Positions 40,233 through 50,489 of a stretch of DNA of 64,000 nucleotides are shown in pieces. Origin of the DNA: Alphaproteobacteria bacterium (GTDB lineage: Bacteria; Pseudomonadota; Alphaproteobacteria; Sphingomonadales; Sphingomonadaceae); contig JAHJHL010000192.1 of assembly GCA_018823905.1 (NCBI GenBank), positions 1 to 64,000 on the forward strand, given 5' to 3'. Position 1 is the stretch's first letter. Each line of letters starts with the position of its first letter. Both the position numbers and the translations under genes were made by a program. A model generated the notes under the pieces. That model was not told where the DNA came from. It did no database searches and was given only the letters and a program-made list of their open reading frames with translations.

Positions 40233-41414
40233 TCAGTTTCCGCCTGCGGCCAGGCGGACCGATTTTGGGGTGAAAGTGCGGACACGATTGCGGCCGGTGC
40301 GCTTGGCTTCGTAAAGCGCCTGATCTGCCTCGTGCATCAATGCCGACAGATTGGCGCCGGGGGTGCCGATGGTCAGCCCGATGCTGGTCGTCGGGACGAG
40401 CGCCGCCGGGATGCGGTCGGCGGCGGCGGCGGCGAGGCCGGTGCGCACCGCTTCGGCGAACTGGCGCGCCATCTCGATCCCCGCGCCGGGGACGAGCAGC
40501 GCAAATTCCTCGCCGCCGATGCGACCGGCGATCATTTCGGCGGGGGCGATGGCGCGCACATGCGCCCCGAACGCGGCGATGATCGCGTCGCCGACGGCGT
40601 GGCCATAGCTGTCGTTGACCTGCTTGAAGCGGTCGAGGTCGGCGATCATCAATGCCACCGGGCGATCGTCGTCGATGCAGCGGCGCAGCGCCGACCCGGC
40701 CTTTGCCTCGAACCCGCGGCGGTTGAGCAGGCCCGAGAGTTTATCGTCGTCGACCTGGCGGCGCAGCTCGCTGATCTGGTCGATCGCGACCGCGACCATC
40801 AGGCTGATCGCCGCCGTGATCGACACCATCGCCTGGGTAAATTGTACCGTCGTCCAATAGACCGACTGCTGAAAGCCGTCATAGCTGTCGAAGCCGCCGC
40901 CGAGCGACAACAGCACGATAGGGCGCGCGATCAGGTTGACCGCCGACAACGCCGCGACCCAGAACAGCACGCGGTCGATGACATAGCGTTTCTTGATCGG
41001 CCATAGCGCGACGACGACCATCGCCGCGATGATCCCGGCGCCGATGCTGATCGACAGGATGCGGCCGCCGATGCTGGGCCGGCCGAGCAGAAACCAGAGG
41101 AAAAAGGCCATCGAGACGGCGCTGGTCGCCGCCATCGCGCGCCAGGGGACCGGCAATCCGTAACGCCGGATGATCGCGGCGGCGAACAGTGCGCCGGTGG
41201 CGAGGAAGCCGATATTCGCGGGGATGCGGTGCAGTTCGTAAGGCAGCGCGGGGCCGACGTCGAGGATCAGGAAGGCGATCGCCGACGCGGTGTAGGCGCC
41301 CGCGGCATAGGCGACATAGCGGTCGCGGCGGTTCAGCCAGAGCAGGAAAAAGGCGACCGCGAACAACAAGCCGATGCCCGGATTAAGCAGCTGGATGAAA
41401 AACTGACCCGACAA
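40233..41414 (-). CDS. Membrane diguanylate cyclase (GGDEF; active-site variant GGEEF)
   Basis: ALMIADLDRFKQVNDSYGHAVGDAIIAAFG; GRIGGEEFALLVPG; multi-TM N-terminus. Confidence 0.93.
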   Translation of the reverse strand: MSGQFFIQLLNPGIGLLFAVAFFLLWLNRRDRYVAYAAGAYTASAIAFLILDVGPALPYELHRIPANIGFLATGALFAAAIIRRYGLPVPWRAMAATSAVSMAFFLWFLLGRPSIGGRILSISIGAGIIAAMVVVALWPIKKRYVIDRVLFWVAALSAVNLIARPIVLLSLGGGFDSYDGFQQSVYWTTVQFTQAMVSITAAISLMVAVAIDQISELRRQVDDDKLSGLLNRRGFEAKAGSALRRCIDDDRPVALMIADLDRFKQVNDSYGHAVGDAIIAAFGAHVRAIAPAEMIAGRIGGEEFALLVPGAGIEMARQFAEAVRTGLAAAAADRIPAALVPTTSIGLTIGTPGANLSALMHEADQALYEAKRTGRNRVRTFTPKSVRLAAGGN

Positions 41415-41513
41415 AATGCCTGCCTCTCTGCCCCCGAAGGTAGCAGCGCTATGGATAACGAAGTGTTACTTTTCTGTGCGTTAGGTCACAGTAGCCTATA
41501 AAGCCACGAGCCG

Positions 41514-42530
41514 TCAGGCGGTTCCGCGGACGACCAGGTGCACCGGGATCCGGGTGCCGCTGCGGGTGCGTTCGTCGTCCTCGAGCGCCATCGCAACGAG
41601 AGCTTCTCCGGCGGCGTCGAGATCGGGTTCGAGCGTCGTCAGCGCGGGGTCGGCCAGGGTCCCCGCGCGGATGCCGTCGAAGCCGATCAGCGCGACATCC
41701 TGCGGCACGCGGCGCCCGGCATCCTTCAGCCCTTGCAGGACGCCGAGCGCGAGCATGTCGCTGGCGGCGAAGATCGCGTCGGTGTCGGGGTGAGCGGCGA
41801 GCAGTGCCTGTACCGCGGCGACACCCTGCGCGTGGCGGTCGGCGGCGGCGGGGGGCTCTGCGATGATCGCGGTGAGGCCGTGCGCGGCGAGGGTCGCGGT
41901 GAAGCCGTCGCGGCGCTCGTCGAACTGGCGCTGCGGTGATTGCTGCGGCCCGACAAAGGCGATGCGGCGGCGGCCGGTGTTGATGAAATGGGCGGCGGCA
42001 AGCTGGCCGCCCTCGTCATTTTCGCTGCGCATCCAGTGGAACGGGCTGCCGGGGCTGCCCCAGCAGACGAAGTCGAGCCCCGACGATTGCGCCGCGGCGA
42101 AATAGTTCCAAGCGGCGCGGTTGCTGGTGGTGCCGATGACGATCATCGCGTCGGCGAGCCCCGATGCGACGAAATCGGCGCGGAAATTGGCCTCGCTCTC
42201 CTGGAACGAGACGAGCAGGTTGAAGCCGCGCGCCGAGGTCGCGGCGGCAATGCTGCCGAGCAGCGCGAAGTAGAAGGGGTTGATCGCGCTGCGATCCTCG
42301 CCGGGGCGACAGATGGTGACGAGCGCGATCGTTTCGCTGCTTTTGAGTCGCAGCGACGACGCGTGGCGGTCGACGACATAGCCGAGCTCGCGGGCGGCAG
42401 CGGCGACGCGGGCGCGGGTTTCGGCGTTGACGCCGGGGCTGTTGCGGAGTGCGCGCGAGACGGTCGATTGCGACACGCCGGCGCGTTCGGCGACGTCGAA
42501 CGATGTCGGGCGCAGCATCTTTGCGGTCAT
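41514..42530 (-). CDS. LacI-family transcriptional regulator
   Basis: TSFDVAERAGVSQSTVSRALRNSPGVNAETRARVAAAARELGY. Confidence 0.96.
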   Translation of the reverse strand: MTAKMLRPTSFDVAERAGVSQSTVSRALRNSPGVNAETRARVAAAARELGYVVDRHASSLRLKSSETIALVTICRPGEDRSAINPFYFALLGSIAAATSARGFNLLVSFQESEANFRADFVASGLADAMIVIGTTSNRAAWNYFAAAQSSGLDFVCWGSPGSPFHWMRSENDEGGQLAAAHFINTGRRRIAFVGPQQSPQRQFDERRDGFTATLAAHGLTAIIAEPPAAADRHAQGVAAVQALLAAHPDTDAIFAASDMLALGVLQGLKDAGRRVPQDVALIGFDGIRAGTLADPALTTLEPDLDAAGEALVAMALEDDERTRSGTRIPVHLVVRGTA

Positions 42531-42590
42531 GGCGGCCTCTCTCCCCTTGCTGCGTCTGTTGCCGCGAGGGGGCGGCTTGTCAATCGCCGG

Positions 42591-44231
42591 TCACCGCGAG
42601 TCGGCATGGCCGTGCTGGCCCGGATCACGGTCGGGCCAGCGGATGGTGATGGACAGGCTGTGATCGGCGGCGCTGCGGCGCCAGCTGCCCTTTAATTGCC
42701 GTTCAATCAGGGTGCGGATGAACTGGGTGCCGAAACTTTCGCCGTCGATCTGAGGGGTTGCGGGCAGGCCGGTTTCTACCCAGTCGAGTTCGATGTCGCC
42801 GCCGTCGCGGCGCCAGCTGACGGCGAGGTCGCCGTGGCCCGAGAGCGCGCCATATTTGATGCTGTTGGTGACGAATTCGTGGATCGCGAGCGACAGCGCC
42901 TGCGCGCCTTCGTCGTCGAGACGGACGTCGGGGCCGGTCACCGCGGCCATCTGTTCGGCCGAGCGTCCGGCGAGTTCGAGTTCGCGGCGGATGATCTTGC
43001 CCAGCTCGACGGTATCGACCGCGCCGGTTACCAGCATCTGCTTGGCATCGGACAGCGCGCGCATCCGGCCGTCGAAGCGGGTTTCGAAGTCTTCGAGGCT
43101 GGACGATTCGCGCAAGGTGATGCGCGCGAGCGCCCCGATGCGCGCAAAGGCGTTTTTCATCCGGTGCGCCATTTCGCCGATCATCAGCTCGCGATCCTCG
43201 GCATGGCGCGCCTTTTCCTCCGCCAAGGCCTGTGCCGCGTCGATCCGCCGCCGCTGGACGCGGTGGAGCTGGGTCGCGAGCAATGCAACGGCGATCCCGA
43301 AGATCATGATGGCGAGCGGACGCCCGAGCCTTTCGAGCAGGCGGCCAGTGGAAATCCGCATCGTCCATTGCCGGTCGGCGACGCGCAATATCTGTTCCTG
43401 CGCATCCCAGTCCATCGTCCCCTTGCGAAAGACGAGCGGCGCCGACGGGCCTTCGCCGGCATAAATCTCGATGCCATCGATGGTATCGAGCTGGGCTCCG
43501 AGCACCGCTTTCATCATGTCTGCGGTGCGGAACGGCGCATAGACAAAGGCTTCGATCGCGCGGGCGCCGGGCGCGGTGGCGAGCGTATCAGGATTCGCGC
43601 CAACCGCGGTGCGCGCGTAAACAGGCAGGTAGATCAGAAAGCCCGGCTGTTTGGTGGTGATGCCCTTTTCCTGCGCGAGCTGGACGATGCCGCTCGCCGC
43701 GGGCTGACCCGTTTGCCAGGCGCGGCGCATCGCGGCGCGGCGGGTCGGGTCGCTGTACATATCGAAACCGAGCGCGGCGTTGCGGCGCGGCGTATAGGGT
43801 TCGACGAGGACGACGGGAAAGCCGATCGGCTGATCGGTGGCGGGCCATACTTTGATATCGCGACCGTAATTTTCGCGGAGCTTGTCCTCGACCGCGGCAG
43901 GGGTATCGGCGCGCATTGCGGCCGCGATGCCGACGCCCTCCATCCCTGGCGCCTGTACCTGCGGTTGCAGCGCGGCGAGATAGGCGCGGATGCCGGGGCC
44001 GCTGGCGGCGGCGTCCGATTGATAGAGCGCGCGCACGCCCTTGAGCACCGCGACATGATCGTGCAGCCGCATGTTGACCTGCGCCGCGACACGCCCGGCG
44101 CGATCGGCCTCTTCCGATTGATTATACAGGAAACTTGCAGTGGCGGCGGCGAGCGTTGCCAAGAGGATGACCAGCCCGACAAACCGGACCAGCAGCGCCA
44201 ACAGCCGATCTGCCCATGAATTAGGGCGCAT
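42591..44231 (-). CDS. CHASE-domain sensor histidine kinase (HWE/HisKA_2-type)
   Basis: Periplasmic CHASE-like region GFDMYSDPTRRAAMRRAW; MIGEMAHRMKNAFARIGALARITLR; ALSLAIHEFVTNSIKYGAL. Confidence 0.92.
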   Translation of the reverse strand: MRPNSWADRLLALLVRFVGLVILLATLAAATASFLYNQSEEADRAGRVAAQVNMRLHDHVAVLKGVRALYQSDAAASGPGIRAYLAALQPQVQAPGMEGVGIAAAMRADTPAAVEDKLRENYGRDIKVWPATDQPIGFPVVLVEPYTPRRNAALGFDMYSDPTRRAAMRRAWQTGQPAASGIVQLAQEKGITTKQPGFLIYLPVYARTAVGANPDTLATAPGARAIEAFVYAPFRTADMMKAVLGAQLDTIDGIEIYAGEGPSAPLVFRKGTMDWDAQEQILRVADRQWTMRISTGRLLERLGRPLAIMIFGIAVALLATQLHRVQRRRIDAAQALAEEKARHAEDRELMIGEMAHRMKNAFARIGALARITLRESSSLEDFETRFDGRMRALSDAKQMLVTGAVDTVELGKIIRRELELAGRSAEQMAAVTGPDVRLDDEGAQALSLAIHEFVTNSIKYGALSGHGDLAVSWRRDGGDIELDWVETGLPATPQIDGESFGTQFIRTLIERQLKGSWRRSAADHSLSITIRWPDRDPGQHGHADSR

Positions 44232-44405
44232 TCATTCTTCCTGCCTGCTGGCTGCCGTGGCAGCGCCCCCCTCGCATTTCCGGATGTTCCACGCGGCGCG
44301 GGCGTTGGCAAGAATATTTCGCGGGGCGGTGATTTTGCGGTGGATGGGTTGCGGAGCGCAACCTTTCGCCTATGCTGCAGCCTCTGGGAAAAGGAGCGTG
44401 GCGGG

Positions 44406-45056
44406 ATGATTATTTACGGGTCTTTGGTGTCGCCGTTCGTGCGCAAAGTGCTGGCGTATCTGGGCGAAAAGGGGATCGATTTCGAGCTGAAGGGCGTCGG
44501 CATCGGCGATCCCGATCCGGGGTTCCGCGCCGCGTCGCCGCTGGGCAAGATGCCCGCAATGGAGGATGATGGCTTCACCCTCGCCGATTCGAGCGCGATC
44601 ATCCATTATCTGGAGGCGAAATATCCCGAGCCGCCGCTGATCCCGACCGACGCGCAGGAGCGCGGGCGGGTGATCTGGTGGGACGAGTTTGGCGACACGG
44701 TGCTGGCCGCGTGCGGCGGCAAGATGTTCTTCAACCGCATCGTCGCCCCGAAATTCCTGGGGCGCGAGGGCGATCTGGCGGCAGCGGCGCAGGCTGAGGC
44801 CGAGGAGCTGCCGAAGCTGCTGGCGTATCTGGAGAGCGCGATCCCGGCGTCGGGATTCCTGGTTGGCGACCGGCTGACGCTCGCCGACCTGGCGGTTGCG
44901 TCGCCGGTGATGAACCTGCGCCACTGCGGATGCGGGGTCGATGCGGCGGCCTATCCCAAGGCGGCGGCGTGGAGCGAAGCGATCCTGTCGCGGCCGAGCA
45001 TCGCACCGTGGATCGCGAAGGAAGAGCGGATGATCGCTAAGGTGATGGCGAACTGA
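44406..45056 (+). CDS. Glutathione S-transferase family protein
   Basis: MIIYGSLVSPFVRKVLAYLGEKGIDFE; ALADSSAIIHYLEAKYP-type motif; VGDRLTLADLAVASPV. Confidence 0.92.
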   Translation: MIIYGSLVSPFVRKVLAYLGEKGIDFELKGVGIGDPDPGFRAASPLGKMPAMEDDGFTLADSSAIIHYLEAKYPEPPLIPTDAQERGRVIWWDEFGDTVLAACGGKMFFNRIVAPKFLGREGDLAAAAQAEAEELPKLLAYLESAIPASGFLVGDRLTLADLAVASPVMNLRHCGCGVDAAAYPKAAAWSEAILSRPSIAPWIAKEERMIAKVMAN

Positions 45057-45060
45057 CGCC

Positions 45061-45243
45061 ATGCGGACGCGGCAAAGTGTCTGCGTGCGCAAGGTGCGCT
45101 ATGCTTCCGCCGCGTTGGCGCTCGATGCGGCGAAGGTCGCCGGGCTCGCGCTACGGCCCTATCGCTGCGACCGCTGCTGGCAATTTCACCTGACCAGCCG
45201 CACCAAGGGCAAGTGGATGCCTATAGCCAGCCGATGCTCTTGA
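45061..45243 (+). CDS. Small zinc-ribbon-like protein (60 aa)
   Basis: RPYRCDRCWQFHLTSRTKG; CxxC...H motif; convergent ~23-bp overlap with the corA-like gene. Confidence 0.65.
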   Translation: MRTRQSVCVRKVRYASAALALDAAKVAGLALRPYRCDRCWQFHLTSRTKGKWMPIASRCS

Positions 45244-46192
45244 AGCGCCAGAAGACGAGCGCCGAGCCGCCGAAGATCAGGGTCAGCGCGAAGGGATAGC
45301 CGAGCGCCCAGTCGAGTTCGGGCATGAAGTCGAAATTCATGCCGTAAATGCCGGCGATCGCGGTTGGGACGGCGAGGATTGCGGCCCAGGCGGCGAGCTG
45401 GCGGGTGATGACGCCTTGGCGTTGCTGTTCGAGCATGCCGTTGGTTTCGATCACCGACGCGGCGACATCGCGCAGCCCGGTGAGGCGGAATTCGGCGCGC
45501 TGGACATGGTCCCACACGTCGCGGAAAAACGGGCGCACGGCGGGGTCGATGCACGGCAGATCATCCTCGCCCGCGAGGCGCCCGGCGACATCCTTCATCA
45601 ATCCGGCGAGCCGCTGAAAGCGGATGACTTCGTGGCGTTGGGCATAAAGCTGGCGGATCGCGGCGGCGTCGAGCGGGGTGTCCATCACGCTATCCTCGAC
45701 CAGCAGCATGCGGTCCTCGATCGCGTCGATCAGCGGGAAATAGCCGTCGACGATGAAATCGAGAATCGCATAGAGGACATAGTCGGGGCCGTGCGCGAGT
45801 TTGGTCGGCAAGGTTTCGAGCCGCGCGCGCACCTCGCTGTGGGTGCGCGCCGAGCCGTGGCGGACGGTGACGATGAAATGGCGCCCCACAAAAATCGCGG
45901 TCTCGCCCGATTGGATCGTTCCCGCCCCCAGATTGCCGGTGCTGGCGATGATGAACAGCTGGTCGCCGTAAACCTCGACCTTGGGCAGCTGCTTTGCCTT
46001 GGTTGCATCCTCGACTGCGAGCGGATGGAGGCCGAAGCGTTTGGCGATGCCCTCAAGCTCGCCCGGGGTCGGTTCAAACAGCCCGAGCCAGAAGAAATCA
46101 CCCTCGGCGCAGTCATCGGGCAGCTCCTCGTCGGGACCGATGTCGCGGACAAGTTTGCCGTCATGATAAACGCGGGCGGCCATGATCGGCAT
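45221..46192 (-). CDS. corA: CorA-family magnesium/cobalt transporter
   Basis: C-terminal AIAGIYGMNFDFMPELDWALGYPFAL (YGMNF motif). Confidence 0.93.
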   Translation of the reverse strand: MPIMAARVYHDGKLVRDIGPDEELPDDCAEGDFFWLGLFEPTPGELEGIAKRFGLHPLAVEDATKAKQLPKVEVYGDQLFIIASTGNLGAGTIQSGETAIFVGRHFIVTVRHGSARTHSEVRARLETLPTKLAHGPDYVLYAILDFIVDGYFPLIDAIEDRMLLVEDSVMDTPLDAAAIRQLYAQRHEVIRFQRLAGLMKDVAGRLAGEDDLPCIDPAVRPFFRDVWDHVQRAEFRLTGLRDVAASVIETNGMLEQQRQGVITRQLAAWAAILAVPTAIAGIYGMNFDFMPELDWALGYPFALTLIFGGSALVFWRFKSIGWL

Positions 46193-46250
46193 TGGCGAGG
46201 TACTCCGTTCGGTGTGGCGCCGCTATAATGGGCGCCGCGCCGAAGGGAAA

Positions 46251-49200
46251 TCAATCGTCGCGGTTGGCGATGTTGGTGAACGCGGCCCAGGCGGCGGGGT
46301 GTGTCCAGGCGGCTTTCCAGCCCGCGATGGCGCTGCCGTCGGCGCGCTTGCCGCTGCGCACCGCGGCCATGCCCTGTTGCAGCGCCTGCGCGCGCGACAG
46401 CGCGGGGTTGGTTCGCCGCGCGAGCAGCGTTTCGACGGTGAGTACCGCGGTGGCATCGTCGGACACGCGCCAGTGGCTGGCGAGCAGCGCGTCGGCTCCG
46501 GCGTACAGGAAGCCGCGCGCGAGCGCCGACAGGCTGTCGCCGCCACCCGAATTTTCCGCCGACGCGGTGTTGCATGCCGAGAGGATCACCCAGTCGGCCG
46601 AGAGGGTCAGCCGCGCCGCTTCGGTCGCGGTGAGCAGGCCGTCGTCGCTGTCGCTGGGGGTGGTCGGCGGGGTGAGCACCAGCCCCGGCTTGGTAATGCC
46701 GAGCCCCGGTTCGGGGAGCAGGCCGTGGGTGGCGATGGCGATGATGTCGCTCGTCGCGAGCGCCGGATCCTGGCGCAGCGCGGCCTCGGTCGCCTTGCCG
46801 TCGATGGTGAGCTGGCTTGGGGCGGCGCCGAACAATTTGGCCATTGCGGCGAGTTCGATCTTGGTCCCAGGCAGCGGCGCAAGGCGGCGCAGCGCGTCGG
46901 GATCGGCGAGCGGCGACCCCGATTCGGACATGCCGCGAAAGACCCCGATACCGGCGCGCGACCCAGTGTCGCCGCCGATCAGGACCGGCGCGCCATAGCC
47001 GCTGAAGCGCGTATTGCGGCGCGCCGCGCGCGGTTCGCGCGCCAAGGTCAGCGCCGCGACCGCGGGCAGGCTGGTGAAAGCAAAGCGGTCGGACAGCCAC
47101 CCGGCGCGCGCCAGCGTGTCGGGGTCGGCAATGTCGGCGCCCGCGGGCCGCGCGGTTGCCGACAGCATCGCGAGCGGCAGGTCGCCGAGCTTGCCCGAGC
47201 TGGCGACATAGATGCGCTGGCTGTCCTTGAGCAACGGTTCGACCGGTTCGATCAGCAGCTTGTAGAGCGCGTTCGCGGTGTCGAGGTCGAAGCGGCGGTG
47301 ACCTTCGAGTTCCATCGGCGACATCGCCAGCGCGTCGAGTTCGGCCTTGCGCGCCGCCGAACAGGTCGCGAAATCGACGTCGCAGCGCAGGTCCGAAATC
47401 TGTTTCAGGACGACGGCAACCTCTTTACCGGGACGGCTCCACCCGACCGAGGTCGGGGTGACGACAAACAGGTGCAGCGCATTCGACGCCTCGGTCATCA
47501 GCAGCAGCGCCTCGCCGGGCTGTAGCGCCTGCCGCGCTTCGGCGAGGCTGATCGCGCGGGGCGAGACGAGCTGGCGATAGGCGGGGTATTTTTTGTCGAT
47601 CAACGCGCTGACGTCGGCGAGTTCGGCCTGCACCGTATCGAGTTCGCCGCGCAGTCGTGCCGCCTCGACGGGTTTGCGCGCGGCGAGGGCGCGCAGCAGG
47701 TTCTTGTCGATCAGATTGGCTTTGGCGGCGAGATCCTGTTCCTGCCGCACCGCTTCGGCCATTTGGGGGGTCTTGGCGGCGGCGCGCGCGGCGGTTTGCA
47801 GCACCGCGCGGCCCGAGGCGGAAGCGATCGCATCCTGCGCGGCGCGGAAGACGCGGTCCTGGATTTGCGCCTGTGCCGCCGCGTCGGGGGTGGCGTCCAT
47901 CAGGGCGAAGGCCGCGTTCATATAGGTGGTGAAAATGCTGCGATCGGGCGCCACTTGCTGCCGGTCGAGCGCCGCCAACCCGACGGCGCCGCTGCCCGCC
48001 GCACTCTGTTCGTTCAGGCGCCGCAAGATTGTGACGGCCTGCGCCGCTGCGGCTTCGGCCTCGACCGCCTTGTCCTGCCGCAGCAGGGTGAGCGCCAGAT
48101 TTTCATAGGCGCGCGCGGTGTCGATATGCGCGTCGCCGACGCTGCGCCGCAGGATCGCCAGCGCCTGCCGATAATAGGGTTCGGCGGCGCGGTCGCCCGC
48201 GCCGCTGCGGTCGCTGCGGGCCAGCGCCGAGCCGACATTGTTGTACGCGACCGCGGTCAGCGGATGATCCTCGCCCAACAAGCGGCGACGGATGGCGAGC
48301 GCCTTGCCGCTCATCTCGGCCTCTTCGGCGTAGCGCCCGAGGCCGCCGAGCGTCGTTCCAAGGCTGAGATAGGCCCAGGCGGTTTCGGGATTATCCTCCC
48401 CGAACTTGGCGCGAAAGACGGTGAGCGCCTGGCGCATCAGCGGTTCGGCGCGTTCGCCCTGGCCGCCGTCGCGCAAATTGTAACCGAGGTTGATCAGCGT
48501 CGAAGCGTAGGAGGGACTATTGCGGCCAGCGATGCCCGCGTGGATGTCGAGCGCGCGCCGATACATCGGCTCGGCCTCGGCATAGCGGCCCTGCTGGTTC
48601 AGATTATGCGCGACATTGGCGTATAGCGTGGCGGTGCGTTCGCTGCTTTCACCGAACGCGCGACGTGTGGTGTCGAGCGCCTTGCGCAGCAGCGGCTCGA
48701 TCGTACTGGGCGGCAAGCCGCGATTTTCCATGCTGAGCGCAAGATTGTTCGACGCCTCGGCCGTCAGCGGATGGCCCTCGCCGAGCCATTTCGTCCGGAT
48801 CGCGAGCGCCTTGCGATACGCGGTGTCGGCCTCTGCAAATCGCCCCGTCAGGCTGTAGCAATAGCCGAGTACGGTATAGCCGAGCGCGGCATCGGTGCTG
48901 TCGTCGCCCTTGGTCGCACGCCAGATGGTCAGCGCCCGGTTCGCCGCCGCCTCGGCATCGGCATAGCGGCTGAGTTCGGTGAAATTGATCGCCCGGTTAT
49001 AATGATGCAGCGCGACGTCGGGGCCATTGGGGCCGGTCATCGTCTCGTCGATCACCAGCGCCTTGTCGAGCATCGTCGCCGCTTCTTCGAAACGACCTAA
49101 GCCGCGCAGCGCCACGGCGAGATTGGCATATTGCGACGCCGTTTCGCGATGCTGTTCGCCATGGAGTGCGAGGTTGGCGGCGAGCGCCTGACGGAACAGT

Positions 49201-49778
49201 TTCTCGGCCCCCTGCATGTCGCCGAGTTCGACCAAAAGTCCGGCGAGATTCCCCGTGGCGGCGATCGTCTTGGCGTGCCGCTCGCCAAACTGCGCGGTGC
49301 GCGCGGCGAGCAGGTCGCGGCGCAGCGGCAGCGACTCGGCGGGGCGGCCCTGTTTGGCAAGGTTGGTGGCGAGAAAGCCGCTCGCGGTGAGCGTCTCGTC
49401 ATCCTGCGGCCCAAGAAATTTGGTGTTGATCGCGAGCAGGCGGCGCCAATAGGCTTCGGCGTCCTTCAGCTGGTTCTGCTGCTCAAGATTACCGGCGAGC
49501 AGGCGGTAGCCAAGGCTGGTGATCAGGTGGTCGGCGCCGTAGCGCTTGGTCGCTACCCCGATCCAGTGCTGATACACCTCGACCGCCTCGGATCGTTTTC
49601 CCGCTCGTTCGAGTTCGATGCCGCGGTTCATCAGGTCGAGCATCTTTTGTTCGTCGGGGTTGAGTTTGGCGGCGGGCGTGCTGGCAGTCGCGACGTCTTG
49701 CGCAAACACCGCAGGCGTCTGCGTCCACAGCGGCGCGGCCAGCAGGAAGGGGAGGAAGCGAAGTCGACGGTCGGCCAT
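46251..49778 (-). CDS. Exported TPR-repeat CHAT-domain protein (caspase-like)
   Basis: Signal peptide MADRRLRFLPFLLAAPLWTQTPAVFAQ; many TPR units; CHAT core IIAIATHGLLPEPG and VILSACNTASAENSGGGDSLSALARGFLYAGADALLASHWRVSD. Confidence 0.95.
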   Translation of the reverse strand: MADRRLRFLPFLLAAPLWTQTPAVFAQDVATASTPAAKLNPDEQKMLDLMNRGIELERAGKRSEAVEVYQHWIGVATKRYGADHLITSLGYRLLAGNLEQQNQLKDAEAYWRRLLAINTKFLGPQDDETLTASGFLATNLAKQGRPAESLPLRRDLLAARTAQFGERHAKTIAATGNLAGLLVELGDMQGAEKLFRQALAANLALHGEQHRETASQYANLAVALRGLGRFEEAATMLDKALVIDETMTGPNGPDVALHHYNRAINFTELSRYADAEAAANRALTIWRATKGDDSTDAALGYTVLGYCYSLTGRFAEADTAYRKALAIRTKWLGEGHPLTAEASNNLALSMENRGLPPSTIEPLLRKALDTTRRAFGESSERTATLYANVAHNLNQQGRYAEAEPMYRRALDIHAGIAGRNSPSYASTLINLGYNLRDGGQGERAEPLMRQALTVFRAKFGEDNPETAWAYLSLGTTLGGLGRYAEEAEMSGKALAIRRRLLGEDHPLTAVAYNNVGSALARSDRSGAGDRAAEPYYRQALAILRRSVGDAHIDTARAYENLALTLLRQDKAVEAEAAAAQAVTILRRLNEQSAAGSGAVGLAALDRQQVAPDRSIFTTYMNAAFALMDATPDAAAQAQIQDRVFRAAQDAIASASGRAVLQTAARAAAKTPQMAEAVRQEQDLAAKANLIDKNLLRALAARKPVEAARLRGELDTVQAELADVSALIDKKYPAYRQLVSPRAISLAEARQALQPGEALLLMTEASNALHLFVVTPTSVGWSRPGKEVAVVLKQISDLRCDVDFATCSAARKAELDALAMSPMELEGHRRFDLDTANALYKLLIEPVEPLLKDSQRIYVASSGKLGDLPLAMLSATARPAGADIADPDTLARAGWLSDRFAFTSLPAVAALTLAREPRAARRNTRFSGYGAPVLIGGDTGSRAGIGVFRGMSESGSPLADPDALRRLAPLPGTKIELAAMAKLFGAAPSQLTIDGKATEAALRQDPALATSDIIAIATHGLLPEPGLGITKPGLVLTPPTTPSDSDDGLLTATEAARLTLSADWVILSACNTASAENSGGGDSLSALARGFLYAGADALLASHWRVSDDATAVLTVETLLARRTNPALSRAQALQQGMAAVRSGKRADGSAIAGWKAAWTHPAAWAAFTNIANRDD

Positions 49779-50020
49779 GGCGCGGCATTTTCCCTGTTTT
49801 GGCCCAAGATAGTGATAAAATTGGGATATTGTCAGCGGTGGGTTGGCGCGATGGCGCGGTGAAAGGCTTTGGTGCGTGTTGATCGGGGCTTAGAAGGCGC
49901 GGGTTTGCGGGGGTGTGACGGGGATCACTGGCGAGCGGGGGAGCGATGACCCGGTACATTGCGGCTTGTTCGTGAGGCTTTTTGGTGTGCGGCCTGTCGG
50001 GACCGGCTAATGTCGGCGCG

Positions 50021-50395
50021 ATGAAAGCGCGCCGGACCAAAATCTATTTCGATGGCGGCTGCCGCCCCAATCCCGGCGCGATGGAGATTGCCGTGGTGAT
50101 CGGTGGGATCGTGACGATTGATCGCGAGGTGGGTACGGGCAGCAGCATGGATGCCGAATGGCTGGCGCTGATCGCGGCGCTGCGGCTGGCGCAGGCGCGC
50201 GGACTGACCGATTTTGTCCTGCTCGGCGATGCGGCTGGGGTGGTGGCGCAGGCGAATGGCGTAGTGGCGGCGCGCGGCGGGGCGGGGGCACATCTGGCGG
50301 CGTTCCGGGCGCTGGTCGGCGATGGTCCGCGCCCGCGTATCCGGTATATCAAGCGCACCCAGAATCTGGCGGGCATTGCGCTGGCGCGGCGCTGA
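50021..50395 (+). CDS. RNase H-like (RVT_3-type) protein
   Basis: KIYFDGGCRPNPG; MDAEWLALIAALRLAQARG; FVLLGDAAGVV. Confidence 0.82.
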   Translation: MKARRTKIYFDGGCRPNPGAMEIAVVIGGIVTIDREVGTGSSMDAEWLALIAALRLAQARGLTDFVLLGDAAGVVAQANGVVAARGGAGAHLAAFRALVGDGPRPRIRYIKRTQNLAGIALARR

Positions 50396-50489
50396 CCCTC
50401 GATAGCATCCGATCCGGTTGCAAATCTGTACTAGTTCTTGCAAGGGGAAGCATGGCTATCCCGATGCAATATAATGAAAGAACGGTGCG

